From the NCBI RefSeq assembly GCF_900241005.1, contig NZ_OEST01000004.1, positions 1 through 64,000 of the forward strand: a stretch of 64,000 nucleotides of DNA, in the 5' to 3' direction. Each line of letters begins with the position of its first letter. Position 1 is the first letter of the stretch. This document shows positions 45,682-54,608 of this stretch, piece by piece. The notes below the pieces were generated by a model. It had not been told where the DNA came from and searched no databases. It saw only the letters and a list, made by a program, of their open reading frames with translations. The translations under genes and the position numbers were made by a program. Source of the stretch: Bacteroides cutis (lineage in GTDB: Bacteria > Bacteroidota > Bacteroidia > Bacteroidales > Bacteroidaceae).

Positions 45682-45756
45682 GGGCGTTTAGCTCAGCTGG
45701 TTCAGAGCATCTGCCTTACAAGCAGAGGGTCGGCGGTTCGAATCCGTCAACGCCCA
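45682..45756 (+). tRNA. tRNA-Val (anticodon TAC), copy 2
   Basis: The sequence is identical to copy 1 over 75 nt and starts 29 bp after it. It is surely cotranscribed from the same promoter. CCA is not encoded. Confidence 0.97.
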
Positions 45757-45881
45757 CTAAATTTCAATGTTTTTAATGACGGATGGTCTTGCAAGTGATT
45801 GTGAGGCTATTTTTTTTATCCATTAATGTCCTTTTCTTAAATTCTTTTCTTCTTTATACCTTATTACTCAGAAAAAAGCCG

Positions 45882-45889
45882 TAATTTTG
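45882..45889 (+). promoter_or_regulatory. -7 box of purB
   Basis: TAATTTTG followed by CACCTCG is a match to TAnnTTTG 29 bp before the purB ATG. No -33 TTTG is seen. Confidence 0.5.
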
Positions 45890-45918
45890 CACCTCGATAA
45901 TTATCATAAATACGATGT

Positions 45919-47265
45919 ATGGAACTTGATTTACTTACCGCAATCTCTCCGATTGACGGCCGATACAGAGGTAAGACAGATGCTTTGGCTGCCTATTTCT
46001 CTGAATTTGCACTGATAAAATACCGTGTACAGGTTGAAGTGGAATATTTCATAACCTTGTGTGAGTTGCCTTTGCCTCAGCTGAAAGGGGTGGATAAGAG
46101 TGTATTTGAGACTTTGAGAAATATTTACCGTAATTTCTCTGAAACTGACGCCGGGCGCATTAAAAAGATTGAAAGCGTGACCAATCACGATGTGAAGGCT
46201 GTGGAATATTTCCTGAAAGAAGAATTTGATAAGTTGGGCGGAATGGATGACTACAAAGAATTTATCCACTTCGGATTGACTTCACAAGATATTAATAATA
46301 CCTCTATCCCTTTGTCTGTGAAAGACGCGTTGGAACAGGTTTACTATCCTCAGATAGAAGAGTTGATAGCTCAACTTCGTTCTTATGCGGAAGAATGGGC
46401 TGGTATCCCGATGCTTGCCAAAACGCACGGACAACCGGCTTCTCCTACTCGTTTGGGGAAAGAAATAATGGTGTTTGTTTATCGTCTGGAACGTCAGTTG
46501 GCTACTTTGAAAGCTTGTCCGTTGACAGCTAAATTTGGTGGAGCTACCGGCAACTATAATGCGCATCATGTAGCTTATCCGGAATATGATTGGAAAGCTT
46601 TTGGTAATAAGTTTGTTTCAGGGAAGCTTGGATTGGAACGTGAAGAATATACGACCCAGATATCCAATTATGATAATCTTTCGGCTGTTTTTGATGCAAT
46701 GAAGCGTATCAATACAATAATGATAGATATGAACCGTGACTTCTGGCAATATATATCTATGGAATATTTCAAGCAGAAGATTAAGGCCGGTGAAGTGGGC
46801 TCCAGTGCAATGCCTCATAAGGTTAATCCGATTGATTTTGAAAATGCAGAAGGTAACTTAGGCATGGCAAATGCCATTTTGGAACATTTGGCTGTAAAGC
46901 TTCCCGTATCTCGTTTGCAACGTGACTTGACCGATTCTACCGTATTGCGTAATATCGGTACTCCCTTCGGTCATATTATAATCGCTATCCAAAGTTCGTT
47001 GAAGGGTTTGCGTAAACTGTTGTTGAATGAAACAGTGATTTATCGTGATTTGGATAATTGTTGGAGTGTTGTGGCTGAGGCTATTCAGACTATATTGCGC
47101 CGTGAGGCTTATCCGCATCCATACGAAGCTTTGAAAGCATTGACCCGTACTAATCAGGCTATTACGGAAGCGTCTATCAAGGAATTTATTGATGGCTTGA
47201 ATGTAAGTGAAGAAATAAAGCAAGAACTGAGAGTTATCACTCCCCATACATATACGGGAATTTAA
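45919..47265 (+). CDS. purB: Adenylosuccinate lyase
   Basis: PurB acts twice in purine synthesis: it cleaves SAICAR to AICAR and adenylosuccinate to AMP, releasing fumarate. It has 448 residues. The fumarase/aspartase signature is SSAMPHKVNPIDFENAEGN (near 294-312), and the catalytic His regions THGQPASPTRLG and SVTNHDVKAVEYFLKE are present. The C-terminal part ends in HTYTGI. It lies downstream of the tRNA genes with its own promoter. The next gene starts 137 bp later with no clear terminator between. Confidence 0.96.
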   Translation: MELDLLTAISPIDGRYRGKTDALAAYFSEFALIKYRVQVEVEYFITLCELPLPQLKGVDKSVFETLRNIYRNFSETDAGRIKKIESVTNHDVKAVEYFLKEEFDKLGGMDDYKEFIHFGLTSQDINNTSIPLSVKDALEQVYYPQIEELIAQLRSYAEEWAGIPMLAKTHGQPASPTRLGKEIMVFVYRLERQLATLKACPLTAKFGGATGNYNAHHVAYPEYDWKAFGNKFVSGKLGLEREEYTTQISNYDNLSAVFDAMKRINTIMIDMNRDFWQYISMEYFKQKIKAGEVGSSAMPHKVNPIDFENAEGNLGMANAILEHLAVKLPVSRLQRDLTDSTVLRNIGTPFGHIIIAIQSSLKGLRKLLLNETVIYRDLDNCWSVVAEAIQTILRREAYPHPYEALKALTRTNQAITEASIKEFIDGLNVSEEIKQELRVITPHTYTGI

Positions 47266-47402
47266 GCAGATATGAATGCCGGGTTGAGGAAATATCAACT
47301 TTTTTATCCGGTGGTTGTTTATAATAAACATATTAAAAAGGTATAAGAGAAACAAAAAAATGGCCGTGAGGCCAGTAGGTTTAATTTTATTCGAATAAAA
47401 CA

Positions 47403-48845
47403 ATGAATACAGAAAATGAAACTTGGCGTGATGCTTCTTCCTCAGAGGAGAACTCAGGTGCCGGCCGTGATGGTAACCAGTTTAATAGAGAAGGTGGCTA
47501 TAGCCGTCCGTCTTATAATCGTGAAAACGGCGATCGCTCTTATCGTCCGAGGTTTAATCCTAACGCGGAAAATGGCGACCGTCCTCAGCGTCCTTATAAT
47601 AGTGAACGTTCGTATGGTAATAGTGACCGTCCTTACCGCCCGCGTTATAACAGTGAAGGTGGCGACCGTCCTCAACGTCCTTCTTATGGTAATAGTGACC
47701 GTCCTTACCGCCCGCGTTATAACAGCGAAAGTGGTGACCGTCCTCAACGTCCTTCTTATGGTAATAGTGACCGTCCTTACCGTCCGCGTTATAACAGCGA
47801 AGGTGGCGACCGTCCTCAACGTCCTTCTTATGGTAATAGTGACCGTCCTTACCGTCCGCGTTATAACAGTGAAGGCAGTGACCGTCCTCAACGTCCTTCC
47901 TATGGTAATACCGGTGGTGACCGTCCTTATCGTCCGCGTTATAACAGCGAAGGTGGTGATCGTCCTTATCGCCCGCGTTTTAACTCGAATGGTGGCGGCA
48001 GGCCAAGTGGGTATGGTAACAAAGATAGTTATAGCCGGCCAATTCGCCGTACGGGTGATTACGACCCCAATGCCAAGTATAGTAAGAAAAAACAAATTGA
48101 ATATAAAGAACAATTTACCGATCCGAACGAACCGATTCGTTTGAATAAATTCTTGGCAAATGCAGGCGTTTGTTCACGTCGCGAAGCTGATGAATTTATC
48201 ACGGCTGGTGTGGTTTCTGTAAACGGTGAAGTTGTGACGGAGTTGGGAACTAAAATAAAACGTTCTGATGAGGTGAAGTTTCATGATCAGGTGGTCAGTA
48301 TTGAACGTAAGATTTATGTTTTACTGAATAAACCGAAAGATACGGTAACTACTTCCGATGATCCTCAAGCTCGTCGTACGGTTATGGATTTGGTGAAAGG
48401 CGCTTGTGATGAACGCATTTATCCGGTGGGGCGTCTTGACCGCAATACAACAGGTGTACTGTTGCTTACAAATGATGGTGATTTGGCTTCTAAATTGACT
48501 CATCCTAAGTTCCTGAAAAAGAAAATCTATCACGTGCATCTGGATAAAAACCTTACAAAGGCTGATATGGAGCAGATTGCTGCCGGTATCCAGTTAGATG
48601 ACGGTGAAATTCATGCGGATGCCATCAGTTATACTGATGATTTTAAGAAAGATGATGTAGGCATTGAAATTCATTCAGGAAAGAATCGTATCGTACGTCG
48701 TATTTTTGAATCGTTGGGATACAAGGTTGTAAAACTGGACCGGGTGTTCTTTGCCGGATTGACAAAGAAAGGATTACGTCGCGGTGAGTGGCGTTATTTG
48801 ACGGAACAGGAGGTAAACTTCCTGCGTATGGGCTCTTTTGAGTAA
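47403..48845 (+). CDS. rRNA pseudouridine synthase (RluB/RsuA family) with Arg/Pro-rich repeat tail
   Basis: This 480-residue protein has two parts. Residues 1-230 form a low-complexity tail of repeats such as [19 protein letters not shown], rich in Arg, Pro, Tyr, Gly and Asn and expected to be disordered and RNA-binding. Residues about 240-480 are a normal RsuA/RluB-type synthase: an S4 domain ([18 protein letters not shown]) and a catalytic domain with the Asp in [19 protein letters not shown]. It should convert uridines in 23S or 16S rRNA, but the site is not known. Long ORFs in two other frames across the tail are artefacts of the repeat. Bacteroidetes homologues often have such tails. 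Confidence 0.92.
   Translation: MNTENETWRDASSSEENSGAGRDGNQFNREGGYSRPSYNRENGDRSYRPRFNPNAENGDRPQRPYNSERSYGNSDRPYRPRYNSEGGDRPQRPSYGNSDRPYRPRYNSESGDRPQRPSYGNSDRPYRPRYNSEGGDRPQRPSYGNSDRPYRPRYNSEGSDRPQRPSYGNTGGDRPYRPRYNSEGGDRPYRPRFNSNGGGRPSGYGNKDSYSRPIRRTGDYDPNAKYSKKKQIEYKEQFTDPNEPIRLNKFLANAGVCSRREADEFITAGVVSVNGEVVTELGTKIKRSDEVKFHDQVVSIERKIYVLLNKPKDTVTTSDDPQARRTVMDLVKGACDERIYPVGRLDRNTTGVLLLTNDGDLASKLTHPKFLKKKIYHVHLDKNLTKADMEQIAAGIQLDDGEIHADAISYTDDFKKDDVGIEIHSGKNRIVRRIFESLGYKVVKLDRVFFAGLTKKGLRRGEWRYLTEQEVNFLRMGSFE
47616..47903 (+). repeat. 72-bp in-frame tandem repeat in the pseudouridine synthase gene
   Basis: Copies start at 47616, 47688, 47760 and 47832 (period 72 bp, 24 codons), each beginning GGTAATAGTGACCG; a degenerate unit precedes and two follow to about 47990. 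Copies differ mostly at synonymous positions, so copy number could change between strains by slippage or recombination. Confidence 0.9.
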
Positions 48846-48873
48846 TATAAATAAGTTATTTAAAACTGTTTTT

Positions 48874-50277
48874 ATGGAAAAGATTAGTAGAACAAAAATT
48901 GTTGACTTGTTGAAGCGCGAAGATTTTGGCGCCATGGTCAATGTGAAAGGTTGGGTTCGTACCCGCAGAGGTAGTAAACAAGTAAACTTTATCGCGCTGA
49001 ATGACGGTTCTACAATAAATAATGTGCAGGTTGTGGTGGATTTGGCAAACTTCAATGAGGATATGCTGAAAGATATTACTACCGGTGCTTGTTTGAGCGT
49101 GAACGGTATGTTGACGGAATCTGTGGGCTCTGGTCAGAAAGCTGAAATACAGGCTTGTGATATTGAACTTCTGGGAACCTGTGATAATACCTATCCATTG
49201 CAGAAGAAAGGCCATTCTATGGAATTCCTTCGTGAGATAGCTCATTTGCGTCCGCGTACAAATACGTTCGGTGCAGTGTTCCGTATTCGGCACAATATGG
49301 CCATTGCCATTCATAAGTTTTTTCACGAAAAAGGATTTTTCTACTTTCATACACCTATCATCACGGCTTCTGACTGTGAGGGTGCCGGACAAATGTTTCA
49401 GGTAACTACAATGAACTTGTATGACTTGAAGAAAGACGAAAATGGTTCTATCGTTTATGATGATGACTTCTTCGGTAAGCAGGCCAGTCTTACAGTTTCC
49501 GGTCAGTTGGAAGGTGAACTCGCTGCGACTTCATTGGGGGCTATCTATACATTTGGACCTACATTCCGTGCGGAAAACTCCAATACTCCCCGCCACTTGG
49601 CTGAGTTCTGGATGGTTGAGCCGGAAGTGGCCTTTAATGATATTGTCGATAACATGGACTTGGCGGAAGAGTTTATCAAGTATTGTGTGCAGTGGGCTCT
49701 TGATAACTGTGCCGATGACGTAAAGTTCCTTAACGATATGTTCGATAAGGGGTTGATAGAACGTCTGCAAGGTGTATTGAAGGAAAGTTTTGTTCGTCTG
49801 CCCTACACGGAAGGTATCAAAATTCTGGAGGAAGCTATAGCCAAAGGGCATAAGTTTGAGTTCCCGGTATATTGGGGAGTAGACTTGGCGTCTGAGCACG
49901 AACGTTATCTGGTAGAAGAACATTTTAAACGTCCGGTTATTCTGACTGATTATCCAAAGGAAATCAAGGCTTTCTATATGAAACAGAATGAAGACGGTAA
50001 GACAGTACGTGCTATGGATGTTCTTTTCCCGAAAATCGGTGAGATTATCGGCGGTTCCGAACGTGAAGCGGACTATAACAAGCTGATGACCCGTATTGAT
50101 GAACTCCATATTCCAATGAAAGATATGTGGTGGTATCTCGATACGCGTAAGTTCGGTACTTGTCCTCATTCCGGATTTGGTTTGGGTTTTGAACGTTTGC
50201 TGTTGTTTGTTACCGGAATGACAAATATCCGTGATGTGATACCTTTCCCGCGTACGCCTCGCAATGCTGATTTCTAA
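48874..50277 (+). CDS. asnS: Asparagine-tRNA ligase
   Basis: AsnRS charges tRNA-Asn. From ATG 48874 it has 467 residues; the TTG or earlier starts at 48838 lie in the upstream gene and add non-homologous residues. An N-terminal OB-fold anticodon-binding domain (about 15-110, [21 protein letters not shown]) is followed by a class II catalytic core. Motif 2 is [21 protein letters not shown] and motif 3 is [16 protein letters not shown]. The [10 protein letters not shown] region is of the AsnRS, not AspRS, type. It follows the pseudouridine synthase after 28 bp and ends in a strong terminator. Confidence 0.96.
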   Translation: MEKISRTKIVDLLKREDFGAMVNVKGWVRTRRGSKQVNFIALNDGSTINNVQVVVDLANFNEDMLKDITTGACLSVNGMLTESVGSGQKAEIQACDIELLGTCDNTYPLQKKGHSMEFLREIAHLRPRTNTFGAVFRIRHNMAIAIHKFFHEKGFFYFHTPIITASDCEGAGQMFQVTTMNLYDLKKDENGSIVYDDDFFGKQASLTVSGQLEGELAATSLGAIYTFGPTFRAENSNTPRHLAEFWMVEPEVAFNDIVDNMDLAEEFIKYCVQWALDNCADDVKFLNDMFDKGLIERLQGVLKESFVRLPYTEGIKILEEAIAKGHKFEFPVYWGVDLASEHERYLVEEHFKRPVILTDYPKEIKAFYMKQNEDGKTVRAMDVLFPKIGEIIGGSEREADYNKLMTRIDELHIPMKDMWWYLDTRKFGTCPHSGFGLGFERLLLFVTGMTNIRDVIPFPRTPRNADF

Positions 50278-50311
50278 CAATTAGGATGAATTAACGGAGT
50301 ATAGATTGAAG

Positions 50312-50347
50312 AGTCCGCATAAACTTTAAGTTATGCGGACTTTTTTA
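50312..50347 (+). terminator. Intrinsic terminator after asnS
   Basis: The perfect 11-bp stem AGTCCGCATAA / TTATGCGGACT with an 8-nt loop is followed by a T-run. Confidence 0.9.
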
Positions 50348-50381
50348 TGCTTTGAATTGTTATTTTCTCGAAATAATTCTT

Positions 50382-50389
50382 TATATTTG
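50382..50389 (+). promoter_or_regulatory. -7 box of the DUF4488-like gene
   Basis: TATATTTG followed by TCTC is a consensus -7 box 42 bp before the start codon. The -33 region is weak. Confidence 0.5.
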
Positions 50390-50431
50390 TCTCAATAGGA
50401 ATGACGTGACGTTAACCAATATCATACGAAT

Positions 50432-50923
50432 ATGAAAAGAATTTATTTCTTTACCATGCTGGCAGCGATGCTGTTTGCGGTAACAAATCTCAAGGCGCAG
50501 GGTAAGTCTGCTTTTAAACCTGCCCATTTGGAAGGTATCTGGCAGTTGTGTCATTATGTATCTGAGATCCCCGATGTCCCGGGAACATTGAAGCCGAGTA
50601 ATACATTTAAAGTGTTGAGTGATGACGGACGAATTGTGAATTTTACGATACGTCCCGGATCGGATGCGATCGTTACCGGATACGGTACATATCAACAAAT
50701 ATCGGACAACTCCTATAAAGAAAGCATCGAAAAAAACATCCATCTGCCTATGCTTGATAATAAAGATAATGTACTTGAATTTGAAATGGGTGAAGGTGGG
50801 CTGATGTATTTGAAGTACTTTATTTCCAAAGATTTGAATGGCAATGAGCTGAATACTTGGTTCCATGAGACATGGAAACGGGTCAATATGCCTTCTAAGT
50901 TTCCGGAAGATATTGTCAGATGA
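50432..50923 (+). CDS. Secreted DUF4488-like protein
   Basis: This 163-residue secreted protein has a signal peptide ending LKAQ (near residue 23). The mature part contains a lipocalin-like beta-strand pattern ([42 protein letters not shown]) and ends in [11 protein letters not shown]. It resembles the DUF4488 family seen in Bacteroidetes. No function is established. It is monocistronic and lies between asnS and the ribosomal protein operon. Confidence 0.78.
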   Translation: MKRIYFFTMLAAMLFAVTNLKAQGKSAFKPAHLEGIWQLCHYVSEIPDVPGTLKPSNTFKVLSDDGRIVNFTIRPGSDAIVTGYGTYQQISDNSYKESIEKNIHLPMLDNKDNVLEFEMGEGGLMYLKYFISKDLNGNELNTWFHETWKRVNMPSKFPEDIVR

Positions 50924-51095
50924 TTTGTTTGTGACAGATTTACCCTTGCCGGTTAAGTGGTAGGGGCAGGGCAAAGCGAAGAAATTGCTCTTCTGATATG
51001 TGCGAATATAAGTCATGTCGGGAGATGCTTCTTCGCTTTGCCCTGAATAACAGTACTTATCGTCCGGCTGGCTATCTAAAAAAAAGAAGAAAACG

Positions 51096-51126
51096 TTTGC
51101 CAGTTATCAGAAAATCTGTACCTTTG
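51096..51126 (+). promoter_or_regulatory. Promoter of rplM-rpsI-rpsB-tsf
   Basis: TTTG (51096-51099), a 19-bp spacer and TACCTTTG (51119-51126) match the consensus exactly. The leader before the rplM start is about 120 nt and might hold a regulatory structure, but none is clear. Confidence 0.85.
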
Positions 51127-51252
51127 CAAGCCGATTATTATCTCAAAAGGATAAGCATTTAATTCATAGCGAGTTAATCTTCCTTTGTCCGGGGTGAATA
51201 ACTTGTGGTGAAGAAAATATTTTAGTAGTAACATTTTAAAAAACAATTAAGA

Positions 51253-51714
51253 GTGGATACTTTAAGTTACAAGACCATTTCTGCAAACAAGGCTACAGTG
51301 ACTAAAGAATGGGTCATTGTTGACGCTACAGACCAAGTGTTAGGCCGTCTGGGCGCAAAAGTTGCGAAACTGTTGAGAGGAAAGTATAAACCAAACTTTA
51401 CTCCTCACGTAGATTGTGGCGATAATGTAATCATTATCAATGCCGACAAAGTAAAATTAACCGGTAACAAATGGAATGACAAGGTATATCTGTCATATAC
51501 AGGTTATCCCGGCGGTCAGAGAGAAATCACTCCTGCTCGTTTGCAGGCAAAACCGAACGGTGATGACAAGTTGCTGAGAAAAGTAGTAAAGGGTATGCTG
51601 CCTAAGAATAAACTGGGCGCTCAATTGCTGGGCAATATGTACGTTTATGCAGGTGGTGAGCACAAACATGCAGCTCAAAACCCGAAAATGATTGATATTA
51701 ACGCACTTAAATAA
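51253..51714 (+). CDS. rplM: 50S ribosomal protein L13
   Basis: This 153-residue L13 starts at GTG 51253 and reads VDTLSYKTISANKATVTKEW. Core motifs are VDATDQVLGRLGAKVAKLLRG (about 22-42), DNVIIINADKVKLTGNKW and KGMLPKNKLGAQLL. No in-frame ATG gives a better start, so GTG is chosen. It is the first gene of the ribosomal operon, with a perfect promoter and a leader of about 120 nt, and rpsI follows 6 bp later. Confidence 0.97.
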   Translation: MDTLSYKTISANKATVTKEWVIVDATDQVLGRLGAKVAKLLRGKYKPNFTPHVDCGDNVIIINADKVKLTGNKWNDKVYLSYTGYPGGQREITPARLQAKPNGDDKLLRKVVKGMLPKNKLGAQLLGNMYVYAGGEHKHAAQNPKMIDINALK

Positions 51715-51720
51715 GAGATA

Positions 51721-52107
51721 ATGGAAGTAGTAAATGCATTAGGCAGACGTAAAAGTGCAATTGCACGTATTTTCGTAAGCGAAGGTACTGGAAAGATTAC
51801 TATTAACAAGAGAGACCTCGCAGAGTACTTTCCATCAAGCATTCTTCAATATGTGGTAAAACAACCGTTGAACAAGCTGGGTGTTGCTGAAAAGTACGAC
51901 ATCAAAGTTAATCTCTGCGGTGGTGGTTTCACCGGTCAGTCTCAGGCATTGCGTTTGGCAATCGCTCGTGCATTGGTAAAAATCAATGCTGAAGACAAGG
52001 CTGCTCTCCGCGCTGAAGGCTTTATGACTCGTGATCCGCGTTCTGTTGAACGTAAGAAACCGGGACAGCCGAAAGCACGTCGTAGATTCCAGTTCAGTAA
52101 ACGTTAA
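51721..52107 (+). CDS. rpsI: 30S ribosomal protein S9
   Basis: This 128-residue S9 has the usual start MEVVNALGRRKSAIARIFV, the GGGFTGQSQALRLAIARALV helix, and the C-terminal tail RKKPGQPKARRRFQFSKR whose last Lys-Arg residues reach the P-site tRNA. It starts 6 bp after rplM. The 177-bp gap to rpsB contains a dispersed repeat, but the operon order (L13, S9, S2, EF-Ts) is conserved in Bacteroidetes. Confidence 0.97.
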   Translation: MEVVNALGRRKSAIARIFVSEGTGKITINKRDLAEYFPSSILQYVVKQPLNKLGVAEKYDIKVNLCGGGFTGQSQALRLAIARALVKINAEDKAALRAEGFMTRDPRSVERKKPGQPKARRRFQFSKR

Positions 52108-52141
52108 GAGTTGGAGAACGGTTGGGGCGGACAAGTTGCTT

Positions 52142-52173
52142 AATTCTCGACTTTCACCTCTCAACTCTCAACT
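52142..52173. repeat. Dispersed intergenic repeat between rpsI and rpsB
   Basis: The 32-bp segment, read on the minus strand, matches the left arm of the repeat at 53128-53159 at 28 of 32 positions (core TTGAGAGTTGAGA). The two copies lie in adjacent gaps of the same operon. Confidence 0.7.
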
Positions 52174-52284
52174 GAAAAAGCGTTTAGTATCTAAACTACC
52201 GGGACTCTTCATCTGGATAGGCTACCCGGCGGTTGGTTTAGAAAAAACAAAAAAGAAAGTAAACGATTTAAAGATTAAAACAAA

Positions 52285-53121
52285 ATGTCAAGAACAAATT
52301 TTGATACATTATTGGAAGCCGGTTGTCACTTCGGGCATTTAAAAAGAAAGTGGAACCCTTCAATGGCTCCTTATATTTTCATGGAGCGCAATGGTATTCA
52401 TATCATTGACCTCAACAAGACGGTTGCTAAAATTGACGAAGCTGCTGAAGCTTTGAAGCAAATCGCTAAATCAGGAAAGAAAGTCCTGTTTGTTGCTACT
52501 AAAAAACAAGCTAAGCAGGTGGTTGCCGATAAGGCTTCATCTGTAAATATGCCTTATGTAATCGAGCGCTGGCCAGGTGGTATGTTGACTAATTTTCCGA
52601 CAATCCGTAAGGCTGTAAAGAAGATGGCTACTATCGATAAGTTGACTAATGATGGTACTTATTCAAACCTTTCTAAAAGAGAAATTCTTCAGATCTCTCG
52701 TCAACGTGCAAAGTTAGACAAGACTTTGGGCTCTATTGCTGACCTGACTCGTTTGCCGTCTGCTCTGTTCGTAGTTGACGTAATGAAGGAAAATATCGCT
52801 GTTCGCGAAGCTAATCGTTTGGGTATCCCTGTATTCGGTATAGTTGATACTAACTCTGATCCTTCAAATATTGATTTCGTAATTCCGGCAAATGATGATG
52901 CAACTAAGTCAGTAGAAGTTATCCTTGATGCTTGTTGCGCTGCTATGCAGGAAGGTTTGGAAGAGCGTAAAGCTGAAAAGGTAGATATGGAAGCTGCCGG
53001 TGAGGCTCCTGCTAACAAAGGCAAGAAGAAAGCTACAAAGGCAAGACTCGACAAATCCGATGAGGAAGCAATCAATGCTGCTAAGGCTGCTGCTTTCATG
53101 AAGGAAGACGAAGAGGCTTAA
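52285..53121 (+). CDS. rpsB: 30S ribosomal protein S2
   Basis: This 278-residue S2 starts MSRTNFDTLLEAGCHFGH. The body contains WNPSMAPYIFMERNGIHII, KKQAKQVVADKA, RWPGGMLTNFPTIRK and LFVVDV with the C-terminal VIPANDDATKSVEVI. A longer Ala/Lys-rich tail than in E. coli (241) follows. It binds near the mRNA exit of the 30S subunit. An upstream in-frame ORF beginning within rpsI is a shadow and is rejected. Confidence 0.97.
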   Translation: MSRTNFDTLLEAGCHFGHLKRKWNPSMAPYIFMERNGIHIIDLNKTVAKIDEAAEALKQIAKSGKKVLFVATKKQAKQVVADKASSVNMPYVIERWPGGMLTNFPTIRKAVKKMATIDKLTNDGTYSNLSKREILQISRQRAKLDKTLGSIADLTRLPSALFVVDVMKENIAVREANRLGIPVFGIVDTNSDPSNIDFVIPANDDATKSVEVILDACCAAMQEGLEERKAEKVDMEAAGEAPANKGKKKATKARLDKSDEEAINAAKAAAFMKEDEEA

Positions 53122-53127
53122 TTATAT

Positions 53128-53201
53128 AGTTGAGAGTTGAGAATTGAAAGTTGAGAGTTACTTTACAGCAATTCTCAATTCTCTATTCTCAGCTCTCAAT
53201 T
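53128..53201. repeat. Imperfect inverted repeat between rpsB and tsf
   Basis: Two 32-bp arms (53128-53159 and 53170-53201) pair at 26 of 32 positions around a 10-bp loop. They are built of TTGAGAG and CTCTCAA words. This resembles a dispersed intergenic hairpin of Bacteroides and is shared with the rpsI-rpsB gap. Confidence 0.75.
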
Positions 53202-53243
53202 GTTTTATAAAGATATTATTAACAATTAAAATATAAAGATATT

Positions 53244-54236
53244 ATGGCTGTAAGTATGGCTGATATAACCAAGCTCCGTAAAATGACCGGTGCTGGTATG
53301 ATGGATTGCAAGAATGCATTGAACGATGCAGAAGGCGATTTTGACAAGGCAATGGAGATTATCCGTAAGAAGGGACAGGCTGTTGCTGCTAAGCGCTCAG
53401 ACCGTGAAGCTTCTGAAGGTTGTGTTTTGGCTAAAACTACTGGTGACTTTGCCGTTATCATTGCTCTGAAGTGTGAAACTGACTTCGTAGCTCAGAATGC
53501 TGATTTCATAAAATTGACTCAAGATATTCTTGATTTGGCTGTAGCCAACAAGTGTAAAACATTGGATGAGGTGAAAGCGTTGCCGATGGGTAAAGGTACT
53601 GTACAAGATGCAGTAGTAGATCGTAGCGGTATTACTGGTGAAAAAATGGAACTTGACGGTTATATGACTGTAGAAGGTGCAAGTACTGTTGTTTACAATC
53701 ACATGAACAGAAACGGTCTTTGTACTATTGTTGCTTTCAACAAAGAAGTTGATGAACAATTGGCTAAACAGATAGCTATGCAGATTGCCGCCATGAACCC
53801 GATTGCAATTGATGAAGATGGAGTTTCTGAAGAAATAAAGCAGAAAGAAATCGAAGTGGCTATTGAAAAGACTAAAGCAGAGCAAGTACAGAAGGCTGTT
53901 GAGGCTGCTCTGAAGAAGGCAGGTATCAACCCAGCTCATGTAGATAGCGAAGATCATATGGAAAGCAACATGTCTAAAGGTTGGATTACTGCTGAAGATG
54001 TAGCTAAAGCAAAAGAAATCATTGCTACAGTTTCTGCTGAAAAGGCTGCGCATTTGCCTGAACAAATGATACAGAACATTGCTAACGGTCGTTTGGGCAA
54101 GTTCTTGAAGGAAGTTTGCTTGCTGAACCAAGAAGATATTATGGATGGTAAGAAGACTGTAAGGGAAGTGTTGAAGGAAGCTGATCCTGAATTGAAGGTA
54201 GTGGATTTCAAGCGTTTCACTTTGCGCGCTGAATAA
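53244..54236 (+). CDS. tsf: Translation elongation factor Ts
   Basis: EF-Ts recycles EF-Tu-GDP. The protein has 330 residues, longer than E. coli (283). The N-terminal UBA-like domain and signature are MADITKLRKMTGAGMMDCKN (residues 5-24). The TDFVAQNADF motif (near 77) contacts EF-Tu. A middle coiled region with an insertion (about 190-260) precedes the C-terminal segment. It follows rpsB after 122 bp and ends the operon at a terminator. Confidence 0.96.
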   Translation: MAVSMADITKLRKMTGAGMMDCKNALNDAEGDFDKAMEIIRKKGQAVAAKRSDREASEGCVLAKTTGDFAVIIALKCETDFVAQNADFIKLTQDILDLAVANKCKTLDEVKALPMGKGTVQDAVVDRSGITGEKMELDGYMTVEGASTVVYNHMNRNGLCTIVAFNKEVDEQLAKQIAMQIAAMNPIAIDEDGVSEEIKQKEIEVAIEKTKAEQVQKAVEAALKKAGINPAHVDSEDHMESNMSKGWITAEDVAKAKEIIATVSAEKAAHLPEQMIQNIANGRLGKFLKEVCLLNQEDIMDGKKTVREVLKEADPELKVVDFKRFTLRAE

Positions 54237-54254
54237 TTCTTTCCAATTAAATAT

Positions 54255-54295
54255 GGAAACGGTTGCACGGAATATCCGTAGCGACCGTTTTTTTA
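54255..54295 (+). terminator. Intrinsic terminator after tsf
   Basis: The outer stem AAACGGT / ACCGTTT and inner stem ACGGA / TCCGT enclose a short loop and are followed by a T-run. Confidence 0.85.
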
Positions 54296-54608
54296 TATAT
54301 ATCATTTCACCTTTACTTCTCTTTCGTTTATAGATTTCTATAGATATTTTCTTCCTACTGTTGATTGATAGTTTTTTTGGGAAATAATAAAAAACTTGCA
54401 GTATTATATATATTATTGTATGTTTTTATATCAGGATATAAAAGTGATACAAAAATTACAATAATATATATAATACTGCAAGTCCCTCATCCTTTTTCGT
54501 TCGTATCTTTACAATCGGTTTTATATGAGAACGATAAATGAATGTTACCTCAGATAGAATATCGGATGATTGTTGGTGATATTTTGTCTTTATCTAATAA
54601 GTAATTCT
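54296..54608. other. Gene-free AT-rich region with a perfect inverted repeat
   Basis: About 310 bp separate tsf from the next gene. It holds no ORF of note. Its main feature is the perfect 27-bp inverted repeat at 54394-54483. A TATCTTTA (54504-54511), one base from the -7 consensus, lies just after the right arm and could start the downstream gene. Confidence 0.55.
54394..54483. repeat. Perfect 27-bp inverted repeat upstream of the haem/SUMF1 gene
   Basis: Arms 54394-54420 and 54457-54483 are exact reverse complements (outer word ACTTGCAGTATTAT). The 36-bp centre contains a smaller stem (TTTTATAT / ATATAAAA). In RNA this would be a long hairpin; in DNA a cruciform or a small mobile-repeat remnant. 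Confidence 0.9.

Noticed and set aside
45578..45756. Tandem tRNA genes as an integration site
   Set aside because: No integrase, attachment-site repeat or foreign gene lies beside them; they are simply duplicated.
47416..48144. Long ORFs in a second plus frame (47416-48144) and on the minus strand (47454-48113)
   Set aside because: Both mirror the 72-bp repeat of the pseudouridine synthase gene and encode monotonous Val/Ile/Thr repeats; only the main frame continues into a recognisable enzyme.
48838..48873. Upstream start of asnS
   Set aside because: It lies in the end of the preceding gene and adds 12 residues with no similarity to AsnRS.
53397..54305. A 302-codon minus-strand ORF across tsf
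   Set aside because: It is antisense to EF-Ts, reads through the terminator and shows Phe/Ser-rich shadow composition.
54394..54483. Invertible promoter flanked by 27-bp repeats
   Set aside because: The centre is only 36 bp, shorter than known invertible Bacteroides promoters, and no recombinase gene is nearby; it is reported as an inverted repeat only.
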